This document shows positions 25,851 through 35,008 of a stretch of DNA of 44,112 nt, in pieces. Numbering within the stretch: the stretch's first letter is position 1; every line of letters begins with the position of its first letter. The DNA is taken from assembly GCA_018823795.1 (NCBI GenBank), contig JAHJGZ010000140.1, positions 1 to 44,112 on the forward strand, read 5' to 3'. The notes below the pieces were generated by a model. It was given only the letters and a program-made list of their open reading frames with translations, made no database searches and was not told the origin of the DNA. Source of the DNA: Candidatus Omnitrophota bacterium. Its GTDB lineage: Bacteria; Omnitrophota; Omnitrophia; JAHJGZ01. A program made the position numbers and the translations under genes.

Positions 25851-28085
25851 TTAATAGTGTAGTAATGCATAGGATGACTCTTCAACTTCGCTCGACTCAC
25901 TCGTAGCACCGGATACCGTATCACCGATACGAGCTCGCGAATAGGTAGCATGATTACCGGATTTAAGAGGATATTCAGGAAAGGCTTTTAATGTTAATTG
26001 CATGAAAATCTCTCTATTCTTACTATCGCCAATTACATCTGATGACCGTACATTATATCCCAGGTCTAAAAACCAACAATGCAAATCTCTCGTCGCGCGC
26101 AGCTCCCACTCCTCGGTAATATCATCCCCACTGAATTCACGACGAATATATCCACCGACTCCCCAACGGGAATTAATTTTATACATAGCGTCAGCAGTTA
26201 CTATTTTGCTTCCTTCCTTAAGGAACTTCTGTTGTAGATAAATATGCCATCTTTCTTTATTGCGTATGGTAAGATCTAAATCAGCACTACTAAATTCATT
26301 TTTAGGAATATCATAGGTAGTATCAAATGTCATCATCAACCAGCTATACGGACGAAATTCCATTTCATTATCCCATGTTAAAAAACCACTCCCGCCTCGC
26401 TCCTCAGCATTGAATTCATACGTTAAATAGGTATTATAACTAACAATATTAACCGTTGTTTCTTTGCCACTTCGCATACGTTTTGTCTGAAATGTATTAT
26501 CGATTCCAAACCGTATCGTATCAAGATCGTCAATTTCATCGATGCTATCCATTTGAGAAATTTTACTCGGCGATACAGAACAGTGGCGAATAGAATTGTA
26601 TTTTATTGTTGGTTCAAGAATATGTCGCACTCCATTGACATCTAACTTCAACACATTGGTATTTATATCAAATATACGATAAAATTTCGTACCTATATCA
26701 ATCCCACCGCCCGCAACCTGCCGTGTCATATTTTCTTCATCGGCATTATTCTTACTATAATAGTTACTCCGCCAATTTAAAAACGGCTTCAATGAAACAA
26801 AAAATAACCTTTTTGGGTATGCGATTTCATGGAAAGTATCTAATCGTACTACATCGGTATCGATATCACTACGTGCTGTTTTCTTATTAAAATTTATTAG
26901 ACTTTCCTCATTTTTATAATATACATTTGAATTGCCCAACTCTTGATTATTCCAATTGAACCGAACTTCAGGTAATTTCTCAACGGTACTCACAAAATGG
27001 TTTATTCGTTTTTCAAGATTCGCGAATATTCCAAAATTATTACGATTGTGCGTAATATTAACAAACGTTTCAGGTTCAGCATCTTCATGGTATTCCCGCT
27101 CAAAAAAGTCTTTTAAAAAATATTCATCACTTAATTTGTTTATCTCGGCAAGAAAAACTGTTCGGCCAATATTTTTCCTGTGTTTTGCGGTCAAGCGATA
27201 CCGAGTATCATTGTGCCGATTACTGTATGAGTTAGAAAATTTCTGATTCGGTGAGTTTTTATCATCAGCAATGTACACTTTTACGATACCATCACCCAAA
27301 AGGTCAGACCCATAATCAACATCATTGCCAAATCCCCATCCTCTCTTGGCACGATAATCAACGTGTCCTTTTCCCCGTATGTTTTCATTTATACTATACC
27401 GTTTTGAACTCAAAAGATACCATCCGTCATCACTAGAAAATCCGGGCTGAACATGAAATGGTGCATGACCATCTTCGAGAGGAACATTAAGATACGGAAG
27501 CCAAAATACCGGTTTGCCTAATACGCGATACACAACATTATGTGCAACAATCTTATCATTCGGATAAATGAAAATTTTTGATGCTTTAACCTCGTAATGA
27601 GTTGTTTTATGAAGAATTTTTGCGTTGGAACAGGTAGTTATAGTTCCATCCTGAATAATAATTTTATCTGCAGAAACTTGTTCCATTTGTGCACCAGCAC
27701 AATAATAAGGTTGGTCAAAAGATGTACCATTGGGAAATGTTCCGGCACTATTCTTAAAATCATATGATGCTTCTGTCCCTTTTAAACGGTCGCCATTACG
27801 GTTGAGCACCACATGTCCCTGAGCAAATGCCTTTTTGGTATCGGTAAATACTTCTGCATAATCACATGTCATTTTGAGTTCTTTATAGGTAACAATGACA
27901 TTACCCTTACCAATCATTTTATTTTCTTTTTTAACAAATTCTAATTGGTCAGCAATAACATTTACCGGAGTATCTTCCTCTACAGCTAAATCTTCTTCAC
28001 CTCCAAAAAAACTAAATGCCTCAGCTGATAGAGGGAACACCACTATCCCGACACAGAGAAGAAAACTAGCAGCTATGAATTTCAT
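25851..28085 (-). CDS. lptD: LPS-assembly protein LptD
   Basis: A 744-residue outer membrane protein. The signal peptide is MKFIAASFLLCVGIVVFPL with cleavage after about AEA (residue 22). Residues 35-170 form an OstA/LptA-type jelly-roll domain (VNVIADQLEFVKKENKMIGKGN; VVLNRNGDRLKGTEASYDF). Residues 180 to the end are the beta-barrel, rich in alternating aromatic strands, and the protein ends in an aromatic residue (LLHY). It inserts lipopolysaccharide into the outer leaflet with LptE. ATG 28085 is preferred over a TTG at 28100; it overlaps the upstream epimerase gene by 20 bases. Its presence proves a diderm envelope. Confidence 0.93.
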   Translation of the reverse strand: MKFIAASFLLCVGIVVFPLSAEAFSFFGGEEDLAVEEDTPVNVIADQLEFVKKENKMIGKGNVIVTYKELKMTCDYAEVFTDTKKAFAQGHVVLNRNGDRLKGTEASYDFKNSAGTFPNGTSFDQPYYCAGAQMEQVSADKIIIQDGTITTCSNAKILHKTTHYEVKASKIFIYPNDKIVAHNVVYRVLGKPVFWLPYLNVPLEDGHAPFHVQPGFSSDDGWYLLSSKRYSINENIRGKGHVDYRAKRGWGFGNDVDYGSDLLGDGIVKVYIADDKNSPNQKFSNSYSNRHNDTRYRLTAKHRKNIGRTVFLAEINKLSDEYFLKDFFEREYHEDAEPETFVNITHNRNNFGIFANLEKRINHFVSTVEKLPEVRFNWNNQELGNSNVYYKNEESLINFNKKTARSDIDTDVVRLDTFHEIAYPKRLFFVSLKPFLNWRSNYYSKNNADEENMTRQVAGGGIDIGTKFYRIFDINTNVLKLDVNGVRHILEPTIKYNSIRHCSVSPSKISQMDSIDEIDDLDTIRFGIDNTFQTKRMRSGKETTVNIVSYNTYLTYEFNAEERGGSGFLTWDNEMEFRPYSWLMMTFDTTYDIPKNEFSSADLDLTIRNKERWHIYLQQKFLKEGSKIVTADAMYKINSRWGVGGYIRREFSGDDITEEWELRATRDLHCWFLDLGYNVRSSDVIGDSKNREIFMQLTLKAFPEYPLKSGNHATYSRARIGDTVSGATSESSEVEESSYALLHY

Positions 28086-29067
28086 TCTTTTTTTCAACAA
28101 TATCCATCTCCTGGTTTATATAGGCAATTGTTGTATCCAATATCTCATCGAGCCCAACAAGCGGTTCAAAATCAATAAATGATTTAATTTTCGCTATATT
28201 GGGAACCCGCCGTTGCATATCTTCAAATCCTGCACCATATGCTTCTTCATACGGAATAAATATCACACGCGATGAGCTCCCGACCTTCTTCTTTACTAAT
28301 TCCGCTAACTTTTTTATCGTAACAGGTTCTTTTCCTCCAATATTAAACACCTCACCGATACATTTATCTTCGTGCATAAGCGCAATCAATGCTCGAACAG
28401 TATCAGAAACATAGGTAAATGAGCGAATCTGTTCTCCGACACCATGCACGGTAATCGGTTGTGACTGAATAGCCTGTTTAATGAAACGAGGGATCACCAT
28501 GCCATATCGCTCACTTTGTCGAGGCCCACAGGTATTAAACAGTCGCGTAATAATAATAGGTAGGCCAAACTTTCGGTGATAGGCAAATGCCATAAATTCA
28601 TCCAATGCTTTTGAACATGAATAGCTCCACCGTGTAATATGGGTAGACCCTAATACTCTGCCATCATTCTCGCTTAACGATGCTTTATCATTTTTTCCAT
28701 ATACTTCAGAAGTTGAAGCAAGAATTACTTTGATATTTGTCTTATGAGCAAATTCGAGTACATTTTCGGTCCCCATTACGTTGGTATGAATAGATTGTAA
28801 TGGATTATCAAGAATATACTTAACACCCACTGCTGCAGCTAAATGAAAAATCGTGTCCACATGTGTGGAAACCTTCTCAAATATCGCCTTATCAAGTATT
28901 GACCCTTTAATCAATGTAAGTTGTTCATTATCAATAATTGCGGTAAGATTATCCAATGATCCTGTAGAAAGATCGTCAATAATAGTAACATTGTACTTCA
29001 ATTTTAATAGTTCTGTACAAAGATGGGATCCTATAAAGCCAGCCCCGCCAGTTACTAAGATATTCAT
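28066..29067 (-). CDS. NAD-dependent sugar epimerase/dehydratase (SDR)
   Basis: A 333-residue extended SDR. It has [66 protein letters not shown], the catalytic YSCSKALDEF, RLFNTCGPRQSERYGMVIP, GVGEQIRSFTYVSDTVRALI and NIGGKEPVTIKKLAELV. These place it with UDP-sugar 4-epimerases and UDP-glucuronate-using enzymes; which one is unclear. AAGGA lies seven bases upstream of ATG 29067. The gene overlaps lptD by 20 bases and starts the middle run, directly after a block of repeats. Confidence 0.85.
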   Translation of the reverse strand: MNILVTGGAGFIGSHLCTELLKLKYNVTIIDDLSTGSLDNLTAIIDNEQLTLIKGSILDKAIFEKVSTHVDTIFHLAAAVGVKYILDNPLQSIHTNVMGTENVLEFAHKTNIKVILASTSEVYGKNDKASLSENDGRVLGSTHITRWSYSCSKALDEFMAFAYHRKFGLPIIITRLFNTCGPRQSERYGMVIPRFIKQAIQSQPITVHGVGEQIRSFTYVSDTVRALIALMHEDKCIGEVFNIGGKEPVTIKKLAELVKKKVGSSSRVIFIPYEEAYGAGFEDMQRRVPNIAKIKSFIDFEPLVGLDEILDTTIAYINQEMDIVEKKNEIHSC

Positions 29068-29084
29068 TGATAATCCTTATAAAG

Positions 29085-29199
29085 GTTTACCCCGTTAGAG
29101 GATGATTGATATTCATACATAAGTACACTACTATAAGTTTTTTATTTATAATCGCTTAGTAAGTATTTTTTTATTACGGTCGCTCTCTAACGGGGTTTA
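29085..29199. repeat. MITE-like repeat, type A
   Basis: A 115-bp element with inverted ends (ACCCCGTTAGAG inward from the left, AAACCCCGTTAGAGAG inward from the right) and no coding potential. A close copy lies in inverted orientation at 34568-34682. Most positions match, with the central dozen bases most divergent. It fits a non-autonomous miniature transposable element. The end 'ACCCTGTTATTCGAGGATGA' at 29198-29218 looks like a further, decayed copy of the left end. Confidence 0.75.
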
Positions 29200-29280
29200 C
29201 CCTGTTATTCGAGGATGACTCATTTTTAAAAAATGATTTTACCATAACTGTTTTTACTTAACAAGGCATTTTGAAACGAG

Positions 29281-29413
29281 CCCCGTTAGAGATAGGAAAC
29301 GCATTCCTTTTGCGTGCTGCGTTTCCGTATTTTTTTATATCATTGTAATAAATCTATATCTATTACCGTGAGCAAATAGTATATATCCTAATACTACCAT
29401 ATCTCTAACGGGG
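29281..29413. repeat. MITE-like repeat, type B
   Basis: A 133-bp segment with perfect 14-bp terminal inverted repeats (CCCCGTTAGAGATA at 29281-29294 and its complement at 29400-29413). Inside is a 9-bp-arm hairpin (GGAAACGCA 29295-29303, TGCGTTTCC 29318-29326) followed by a T-rich run on the plus strand. No gene is seen. The remaining bases of the 29068-29424 gap hold only a short perfect palindrome at 29220-29236. Confidence 0.7.
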
Positions 29414-29424
29414 TGGATGCCCCT

Positions 29425-30852
29425 TTATAGTGCGTTATAGCACACGATGGTATTGCGTCCTTTTTCTTTTGCACGATAAAGAGCTTGATCAGCCTTTTGA
29501 AGCAACTCTAACGCCCAATCAGGATGAAAGGTGCTCGTATCTTGTGAAACATCTTCCGGAAATGAAGCAACACCGATACTCACCGTTACGCTTGTCTCTT
29601 CATCGTATACTTTAAACCGTTCGCGAGCAACAGCTGCTCGAATACGCTCAGCACCTTCAATGCCTCCGTTTCTGTCCGTTTCCGGAAAAACAACAGCAAA
29701 TTCTTCACCACCATAGCGAGCGAGTAAATCAACCTTACGAACATTATCCTTCAAAATTTTTGCGACTTCCCGAAGGGTAACATCTCCTACCAAATGACCA
29801 AACGTATCGTTGTACATTTTAAAGTGATCAATATCTAACATTAATACACAGAGCCTATAGTTATTATTAACCGATCTTTTTAGTTCTTCATCAAAACGTT
29901 CCAAGAAATGTCGTCTGAGAAATGTGCCTGTTAAACCATCAGTAATAGACAGTTCTTTAACGGTGGTATACAAATTTATCTTTTTTATCTGAAGTGCAAG
30001 TTGTCCTGCAATGATCGAAAATTTTGAAAAATCACCTTCACGTCCGCCTTCAAGAACAATGATTGCAATTGTCTTTCCTCCAACGAGTAAAGGAAAAATC
30101 CACAAAGGAAATGACACCGCATCTTTTTTTAATATAAAACGGTGCGCCAATGCCCTCTTTTGATCTATATTCAAGCACCGCGTTTCCTGTTTAAAATAAG
30201 ACACAAGCCCGCCAATATCATAGGTGTCATCTCCCGTATATTCTCCCCAACTCTCTTCGGAAAAACTATACATATTAAAATCACGCTGTTCCTCTACGTT
30301 TTCATCTAACAGAATGAGGATTCCTCTAGTAAAAGGAAGGTCATAATACCCCTTATTTGTTAATATTTTAATAAGGTAATGAACATACAGACATTCATTA
30401 AATTCTTTTGCAATTTCGAAAAAAAGAAAGATTTCTTGCGCCCGCGTCTCCATCGCATGCAAACTCTCCTCTTTAAGGTTTGACGTGTCTTGAATCGTTT
30501 TGTTCTCTTCTTCTAAGGCCTGTTTTTCTTTAAAGCTGTCATCAATCCCCCGAGAACAAACGCTGTGAAAATAGTAGTACACTCGAACAGCAAAAAGCAC
30601 AATGACGATGAAAACAAAATAAATTTTTTCAAAATAAACAATAGCAATACCTCCTGCAACGATAAAACTCGCTACTGCAATGACAGAATATAAGTGGTTT
30701 TCTTTAAAAATAATAAATAATAAAAACAAAAAAGCGATTGAGTTAACACCGATGAAGAAAATGATATCGTTCTTTATGACAAAGAAGGAACAGATCAGCA
30801 AGCTCATGTATGCAATAAAAGAAATGAGTGGTTTTTCTTTTTTTTCGATCAT
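29425..30852 (-). CDS. Membrane GGDEF diguanylate cyclase with GAF-like sensor
   Basis: A 475-residue protein. Three to four hydrophobic segments occupy residues about 10-95, followed by a short coiled coil, a GAF-like sensor (about 130-295) and a GGDEF domain (about 300-475). The cyclase core has LTGTFLRRHFLERF, LMLDIDHFKMYND, FGHLVGD and RYGGEEF. The inhibitory I-site RxxD is intact (RKVD). It should make cyclic di-GMP at the inner membrane under feedback control. GAGGA lies seven bases upstream of ATG 30852. It follows a second cyclase by 13 bases. Confidence 0.92.
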   Translation of the reverse strand: MIEKKEKPLISFIAYMSLLICSFFVIKNDIIFFIGVNSIAFLFLLFIIFKENHLYSVIAVASFIVAGGIAIVYFEKIYFVFIVIVLFAVRVYYYFHSVCSRGIDDSFKEKQALEEENKTIQDTSNLKEESLHAMETRAQEIFLFFEIAKEFNECLYVHYLIKILTNKGYYDLPFTRGILILLDENVEEQRDFNMYSFSEESWGEYTGDDTYDIGGLVSYFKQETRCLNIDQKRALAHRFILKKDAVSFPLWIFPLLVGGKTIAIIVLEGGREGDFSKFSIIAGQLALQIKKINLYTTVKELSITDGLTGTFLRRHFLERFDEELKRSVNNNYRLCVLMLDIDHFKMYNDTFGHLVGDVTLREVAKILKDNVRKVDLLARYGGEEFAVVFPETDRNGGIEGAERIRAAVARERFKVYDEETSVTVSIGVASFPEDVSQDTSTFHPDWALELLQKADQALYRAKEKGRNTIVCYNAL

Positions 30853-30865
30853 GCACTATTCCTCA

Positions 30866-32338
30866 TCAACCAACAACCTGATTTTTCCCTCGTTTTTTTG
30901 CTTCGTATAAATACTTATCTGCTGCATGAATGAGTTCCTCACAATCTAAAGTATCACGCGGTATATTGGCAACCCCCATTGACATGGTTATGCTTGTATC
31001 CATACCACGCAATTCAAACTTTTCCCTCTCGACCACCTGTCGAATCTTGCGAGCAATACGTATACCTTCTCCTTTGGTAGTCCGGGGTAACAACACAGCA
31101 ATTTCTTCCCCGCCGTAACGTGCAATGAAGCCGCTCCCTTTTATAACAGACATAAAGAGAGCACTTACTCTTTTTAAAATGATATCGCCTGCTACATGCC
31201 CATAACGATCATTGTATATTTTAAAATCATCGAGATCTCCCATCAATAACGTCAACGAAGAATTCGTGAGCAATGCTCGTTTGTATTCCTCCTGTAACCG
31301 TTCCTTAAAGTAGCGATGCACAAATAGTCCAGTGAGAGAATCTTTAATGGCAAGCTCTTCTGTTTTTTGATATAAAAATGCGTTACTTAACGCCGCTGAC
31401 GCAATATTTCCAATAATACTCAGCACACGCAAGTCATCGGTCGTAAAAATATCCCCTTTTTCCGAATTTATATGCAATGTTCCCACAATGCGCGATTCAT
31501 AAATTAACGGGGTTATAATTAAGCTTTTGAATTCTCCTTTCATATTACTCAGATGTTCGTCAAAACGAACATCTTTTGTAATGTCTTTGACTAAAAGCTG
31601 CTGTCTGTTCTTCAACACCCATTGATCAAAAATATCTCCTTTTTTGATTTCCTTTCTTCGTTTTTTATCAATACTCTTCGAAGCGGTCAGAGACAAACTA
31701 TTTTCATCTAAATCAACAAGGTATAATAAGATTAACTCGCCTTTTCCAATAACACTTAACGTATTGTTTACAATAAGATTACAAAGCTTCTCTAGCGACA
31801 ACGTTGAAGAAAATTCATCGATAACTCTGCTCAAGTTTGAATAATCAGTATAACTATGTAAAAATGCTTCGAGTGCTTGCGCTTTCCCCGTAAGCCCCTC
31901 CTCTAATATATTTTTTTCTTCAACAGTTTTTTCCACATCAACAGCATTCATTAAAATAAGATCTTTTTTTCTTTTATGCTCCCATATTAAAAATAGAACG
32001 AGTGCAATACAATAGACGATATAGAGAAGAAATACACTTTGTCCGGTTTTCACTGCTGTTAAGAGACACAAGATAATGCTTAATGCAACATAAAAAAGTG
32101 AATACCACCCCAGCTCAGCAATCCACATAAGCAAAATTGGAAAAGTGCAGCAAAAAAGAAGAATCCACATAGGCACAGTAAAAGAGGTGGAAATTATCTC
32201 TGATGAAAGTTGTCCAAAAATTTGAATTAACGTGCCGGTAACGGTGATAAACAGCACAATACTCAATGAAATTAAGACTGTTTTATGTTTTAAGGATGGC
32301 ATATGAAAAGGAAGCGTACCTGTTTGATTACTATTCAT
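30866..32338 (-). CDS. Membrane GAF-GGDEF diguanylate cyclase
   Basis: A 490-residue protein with a layout like its neighbour. Four hydrophobic segments lie at about residues 20-120, then a coiled linker (VEKTVEEKNILEEGL), a GAF domain (about 165-320; WVLKNRQQLLVKDITKD; HINSEKGDIFTTDD) and a GGDEF domain (LTGLFVHRYFKERLQ; GDLDDFKIYND; YGHVAGD; RYGGEEI). The signature ends in Ile instead of Phe, and the I-site is lost (KGSG where RxxD would be), so product inhibition is probably absent. It is likely a tandem paralogue of the downstream cyclase. Confidence 0.9.
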   Translation of the reverse strand: MNSNQTGTLPFHMPSLKHKTVLISLSIVLFITVTGTLIQIFGQLSSEIISTSFTVPMWILLFCCTFPILLMWIAELGWYSLFYVALSIILCLLTAVKTGQSVFLLYIVYCIALVLFLIWEHKRKKDLILMNAVDVEKTVEEKNILEEGLTGKAQALEAFLHSYTDYSNLSRVIDEFSSTLSLEKLCNLIVNNTLSVIGKGELILLYLVDLDENSLSLTASKSIDKKRRKEIKKGDIFDQWVLKNRQQLLVKDITKDVRFDEHLSNMKGEFKSLIITPLIYESRIVGTLHINSEKGDIFTTDDLRVLSIIGNIASAALSNAFLYQKTEELAIKDSLTGLFVHRYFKERLQEEYKRALLTNSSLTLLMGDLDDFKIYNDRYGHVAGDIILKRVSALFMSVIKGSGFIARYGGEEIAVLLPRTTKGEGIRIARKIRQVVEREKFELRGMDTSITMSMGVANIPRDTLDCEELIHAADKYLYEAKKRGKNQVVG

Positions 32339-32350
32339 GAGGCTATAAGA

Positions 32351-33454
32351 CTATACAATCGTCTCTTGGGTATCTACATTAAACAAATGGATCTTCGCCA
32401 TATCAAAAACAAGGTCAAGGTCTTGATTGACTGAAACAGTATCACGAGCGCTCACACGCGCAACAAATTGGCTCTTGCCGGTGGTCAATGTTAAATAGAC
32501 CTCAGCCCCCATTGGTTCAACGACTTCAACACGTGCTTTTACGACAAATTCGTCAGACGCATATTGAGCAAATAATTTATCATAAATATCTTCCGGCCTA
32601 ATACCAAGTATGACTTTCTTTGATTCATACTGCGCTATTTTCTCATATACGGAAGGAAGAATTTTCACGTTAAATGTTTTTTCCTGAAAATAATAATTCC
32701 CATCACTTTTTATAACAGTTCCATCAATAAAATTCATCGGCGGTGAACCAATAAAACTCGCTACATATTTATTTATCGGACGCGCATAGAGTTCAAGTGG
32801 TTCTGAAACTTGGTGGATAATTCCATCTTTCATCACAACGATTCTATCCCCCATCGTCATAGCTTCCACCTGATCATGAGTCACATAAATCATGGTTGCT
32901 TTCAAGTTTGTGTGCAATTTTTGAATTTCATAGCGCATCTGCACACGCAGTTTTGCATCTAAATTACTGAGTGGTTCATCGAAAAGAAACACTTTTGGCT
33001 TACGGACAATCGCTCGGCCTACTGCAACTCGTTGCCGTTGGCCGCCTGAAAGGGCCTTTGGTTTTCTATTCAAAAGTGCTTTGATCCCCAAAATATCAGC
33101 GGCCTCACGAACACGCCGATCAATTTCCTTTTTAGGATATTTCCGTAATTTTAAACCAAAGGCGAGGTTATCGTAAACATTCATGTGCGGATATAAAGCA
33201 TAGTTTTGAAAAACCATAGCAATATCGCGATTCTTAGCCGCAATATGATTAATAAGTGTATCACCAATATAAATTTCACCCTTCGTTATTTCCTCTAACC
33301 CGGCGATCATTCGTAACGTCGTTGATTTTCCACACCCCGACGGTCCTACTAAAACAACAAATTCTTTATCACGAATCTCCAAATTAATGTTATTGACGGC
33401 AACAACCTCTTCGCCAAATACTTTGGTTACCCCTTTTAAATCAACTTTTGCCAT
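32351..33454 (-). CDS. ugpC: ABC transporter ATPase, UgpC/MalK family
   Basis: A 367-residue sugar-type ABC ATPase. Walker A is GPSGCGKSTTLRMIAGLEE, the Q-loop MVFQNYALYPHMNVYDNLAF, the signature LSGGQRQRVAVGRAIVRKPKVF, Walker B FLFDEPLSNLDAKLR, and the switch histidine YVTHDQVEA. The C-terminal TOBE/regulatory part (about 235-367) has LGIRPEDIYDKL. It powers uptake of glycerol-phosphate or oligosaccharides. No permease or binding protein gene is near, so it may serve several transporters. ATG 33454 is chosen because the domain starts here and AAAGGA lies 11 bases upstream. Confidence 0.92.
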   Translation of the reverse strand: MAKVDLKGVTKVFGEEVVAVNNINLEIRDKEFVVLVGPSGCGKSTTLRMIAGLEEITKGEIYIGDTLINHIAAKNRDIAMVFQNYALYPHMNVYDNLAFGLKLRKYPKKEIDRRVREAADILGIKALLNRKPKALSGGQRQRVAVGRAIVRKPKVFLFDEPLSNLDAKLRVQMRYEIQKLHTNLKATMIYVTHDQVEAMTMGDRIVVMKDGIIHQVSEPLELYARPINKYVASFIGSPPMNFIDGTVIKSDGNYYFQEKTFNVKILPSVYEKIAQYESKKVILGIRPEDIYDKLFAQYASDEFVVKARVEVVEPMGAEVYLTLTTGKSQFVARVSARDTVSVNQDLDLVFDMAKIHLFNVDTQETIV

Positions 33455-33485
33455 AAATGAGCAAATCCTTTCTGGAGTCCATCCG

Positions 33486-33564
33486 GACGACATAAAGGAT
33501 AGTCCTTTAGGTCGTCTACGCCTGCCTTCCGGCAGGCAAGAATTTATCCAGCTACGCTAGATAA
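33486..33564. repeat. Three consecutive hairpins between accD and ugpC
   Basis: The accD-ugpC gap holds three inverted repeats in a row: GACGAC..AAAGGA tag TCCTTT..GTCGTC (33486-33516), GCCTGCC TTCC GGCAGGC (33520-33537, perfect), and TTATCcAGC tac GCTaGATAA (33544-33564). They could attenuate or process the message into ugpC. They may instead be a dispersed REP-like element: a related GCCTGCC core occurs at 43.7 kb. Confidence 0.6.
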
Positions 33565-33575
33565 GTATGCCTCTA

Positions 33576-34475
33576 CTATTTCATTAAATAATCTAACAGT
33601 TGTTTAATGCGCTCGGCCAATATTGGTCTCTCGCATACAATATCAATCATTCCATGTTCAAGAAGAAACTCAGATGTTTGGAATCCCTCAGGCAATTTCT
33701 GCTTTATGGTTTGTTCAATAACGCGGGGACCAGCAAATCCTAATAACGCACATGGCTCCGCGATAATAATATCGCCCAAAGAAGCAAAACTTGCCATTAC
33801 TCCACCCATGGTCGGATTCGTTAAAACAGAAATAAAGGGAACATTAGCTTCCTGAAATCGTGCAATAGCTGCAGACGTTTTTGCCATTTGCATAAGGGAA
33901 AACATTCCCTCATACATACGCGCACCGCCACCCGAACCCGAAACAATGACCATCGGTAGTTTTGCTTTTAATGCATATTCGGCTAAACGTGCAATTTTTT
34001 CACCAACCACCGAGCCCATAGATCCCATAATAAATCGTGAATCCGTACCACCAAACGCGATTTTCTTCCCTATAATACAGCCAGTGCCAATAACACATGC
34101 CGACCGTAGCCCCGTTTTCTTTTTATCTTGTTTAATTTTTTCGTCATAAGTCTTTTTCCCTTTAAAATTTAACGGATTTGATGATTCGAGCAACGCATCA
34201 AATTCTTCAAACGTATCGCTATCAATTAACTGTTCAATACGTTCTTCAATGCCAACAATAAAATGATAATTACATTTAGGACACACAGAAAAAATTTCAC
34301 GTAAAGCTTTATTAAAAATAACGTGTTGACAGTCTGGACACTTCGTCCATAATCCGACTGGGATGTTCTTTCTCTTTTGTCCACCGTCACTAACAGGAAC
34401 ATTATTAGTGCTTTGAGAACTTTCAGTATTCATTTCTTCTGTCATATTCATATTCTTTCTATTATTAGATTTCAT
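33576..34475 (-). CDS. accD: Acetyl-CoA carboxylase carboxyltransferase subunit beta
   Basis: A 299-residue subunit of the carboxyltransferase that makes malonyl-CoA for fatty acid synthesis, partnering AccA. The N-terminal zinc ribbon has CPDC and CPKC pairs around residues 45-70 (LWTKCPDCQHVIF; FSVCPKCNYHF). The crotonase-like part has TGCIIGKKIAFGGTDSRFIMGSMGSVVGEKI, VSGSGGGARMYEG, NPTMGGVMASFASLGD and GFAGPRVIEQTIKQKLPEGFQ. Residues 1-35 are an unusual low-complexity, Asn/Met/Glu-rich extension. ATG 34475 is used; internal ATGs in the extension are possible. The partner accA is not in the window. Confidence 0.94.
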   Translation of the reverse strand: MKSNNRKNMNMTEEMNTESSQSTNNVPVSDGGQKRKNIPVGLWTKCPDCQHVIFNKALREIFSVCPKCNYHFIVGIEERIEQLIDSDTFEEFDALLESSNPLNFKGKKTYDEKIKQDKKKTGLRSACVIGTGCIIGKKIAFGGTDSRFIMGSMGSVVGEKIARLAEYALKAKLPMVIVSGSGGGARMYEGMFSLMQMAKTSAAIARFQEANVPFISVLTNPTMGGVMASFASLGDIIIAEPCALLGFAGPRVIEQTIKQKLPEGFQTSEFLLEHGMIDIVCERPILAERIKQLLDYLMK

Positions 34476-34567
34476 GTTCAAGCTCTCAGAACAATGTATT
34501 CTTTTTCCCGCTATTGGCTTCTATAATTAAGAACAATAAAGTTGGTAGCACCCTGCGACCTGTAAAA

Positions 34568-34682
34568 GTAAACCCCGTCAGAGAGCGACCATAATTAAAA
34601 AATACTTACTAAACGATTACAAATAAAAAACATAGCGTGGCTCGCTTATGTATAAAAATTAATCATCCTCTAACGGCGTTTA
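34568..34682. repeat. MITE-like repeat, type A, inverted copy
   Basis: A 115-bp copy of the element at 29085-29199 in reverse orientation. Ends are GTAAACCCCGTCAGAGAGC and, inward from the other side, TAAACGCCGTTAGAGGATGA. The two copies form long inverted repeats flanking a 5.4-kb block (two cyclases, ugpC, accD). Confidence 0.75.
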
Positions 34683-34683
34683 G

Positions 34684-34830
34684 CCCGTTAAAGATTTTAT
34701 TCCTTCGATTTTACTCAGGACTCTGAGCTTGTCGAAGAACCTAATGCATTATAACTATTGCAATAACTGCAATATCATATGTATACTATTCTGCCTTTAC
34801 AATTTTATTCCGATAGTATCTCTAACGAGG
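34684..34830. repeat. Degenerate type B repeat with nested hairpin
   Basis: A 147-bp segment with weaker ends (CCCGTTAAAGAT at 34684 and, inward from the right, CCTCGTTAGAGATA at 34830). Inside lies a nested hairpin: CTTCGA (34703-34708) pairs with TCGAAG (34732-34737) and CTCAG (34714-34718) pairs with CTGAG (34722-34726). The part TGAGCTTGTCGAAG resembles a hairpin motif that I recall from intergenic DNA of other bacteria. No gene lies here; the 34482-35008 gap otherwise holds only the rpoN promoter. Confidence 0.6.
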
Positions 34831-34895
34831 CAAGCAAAGGTTCGCAAATTATAGTCAAATAAGCTATCTTTGTCAATTCTTTAGCGAACATTATT

Positions 34896-34924
34896 TTGAC
34901 AAACTATTAAAAAAGTGTTATGTT
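34896..34924 (+). promoter_or_regulatory. Sigma-70-type promoter of rpoN
   Basis: A consensus -35 TTGACA (34896-34901), a 17-base spacer and a -10 TATGTT (34919-34924), upstream of rpoN. A start near 34931 would leave a leader of about 78 bases. It is the first plus-strand signal after the long minus-strand region. Confidence 0.62.
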
Positions 34925-35008
34925 AGCTTATGTAACGTACAATAAACTATACAGTTAGTTCATTTTTTTAAATACAAACAGTAACACAGAAAAGAAGAAA
35001 AGAACCGC

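Noticed and set aside
29085-29413. The repeat block as a CRISPR array.
   Set aside because: There are only a few unevenly spaced copies, with inverted ends and no regular spacers.
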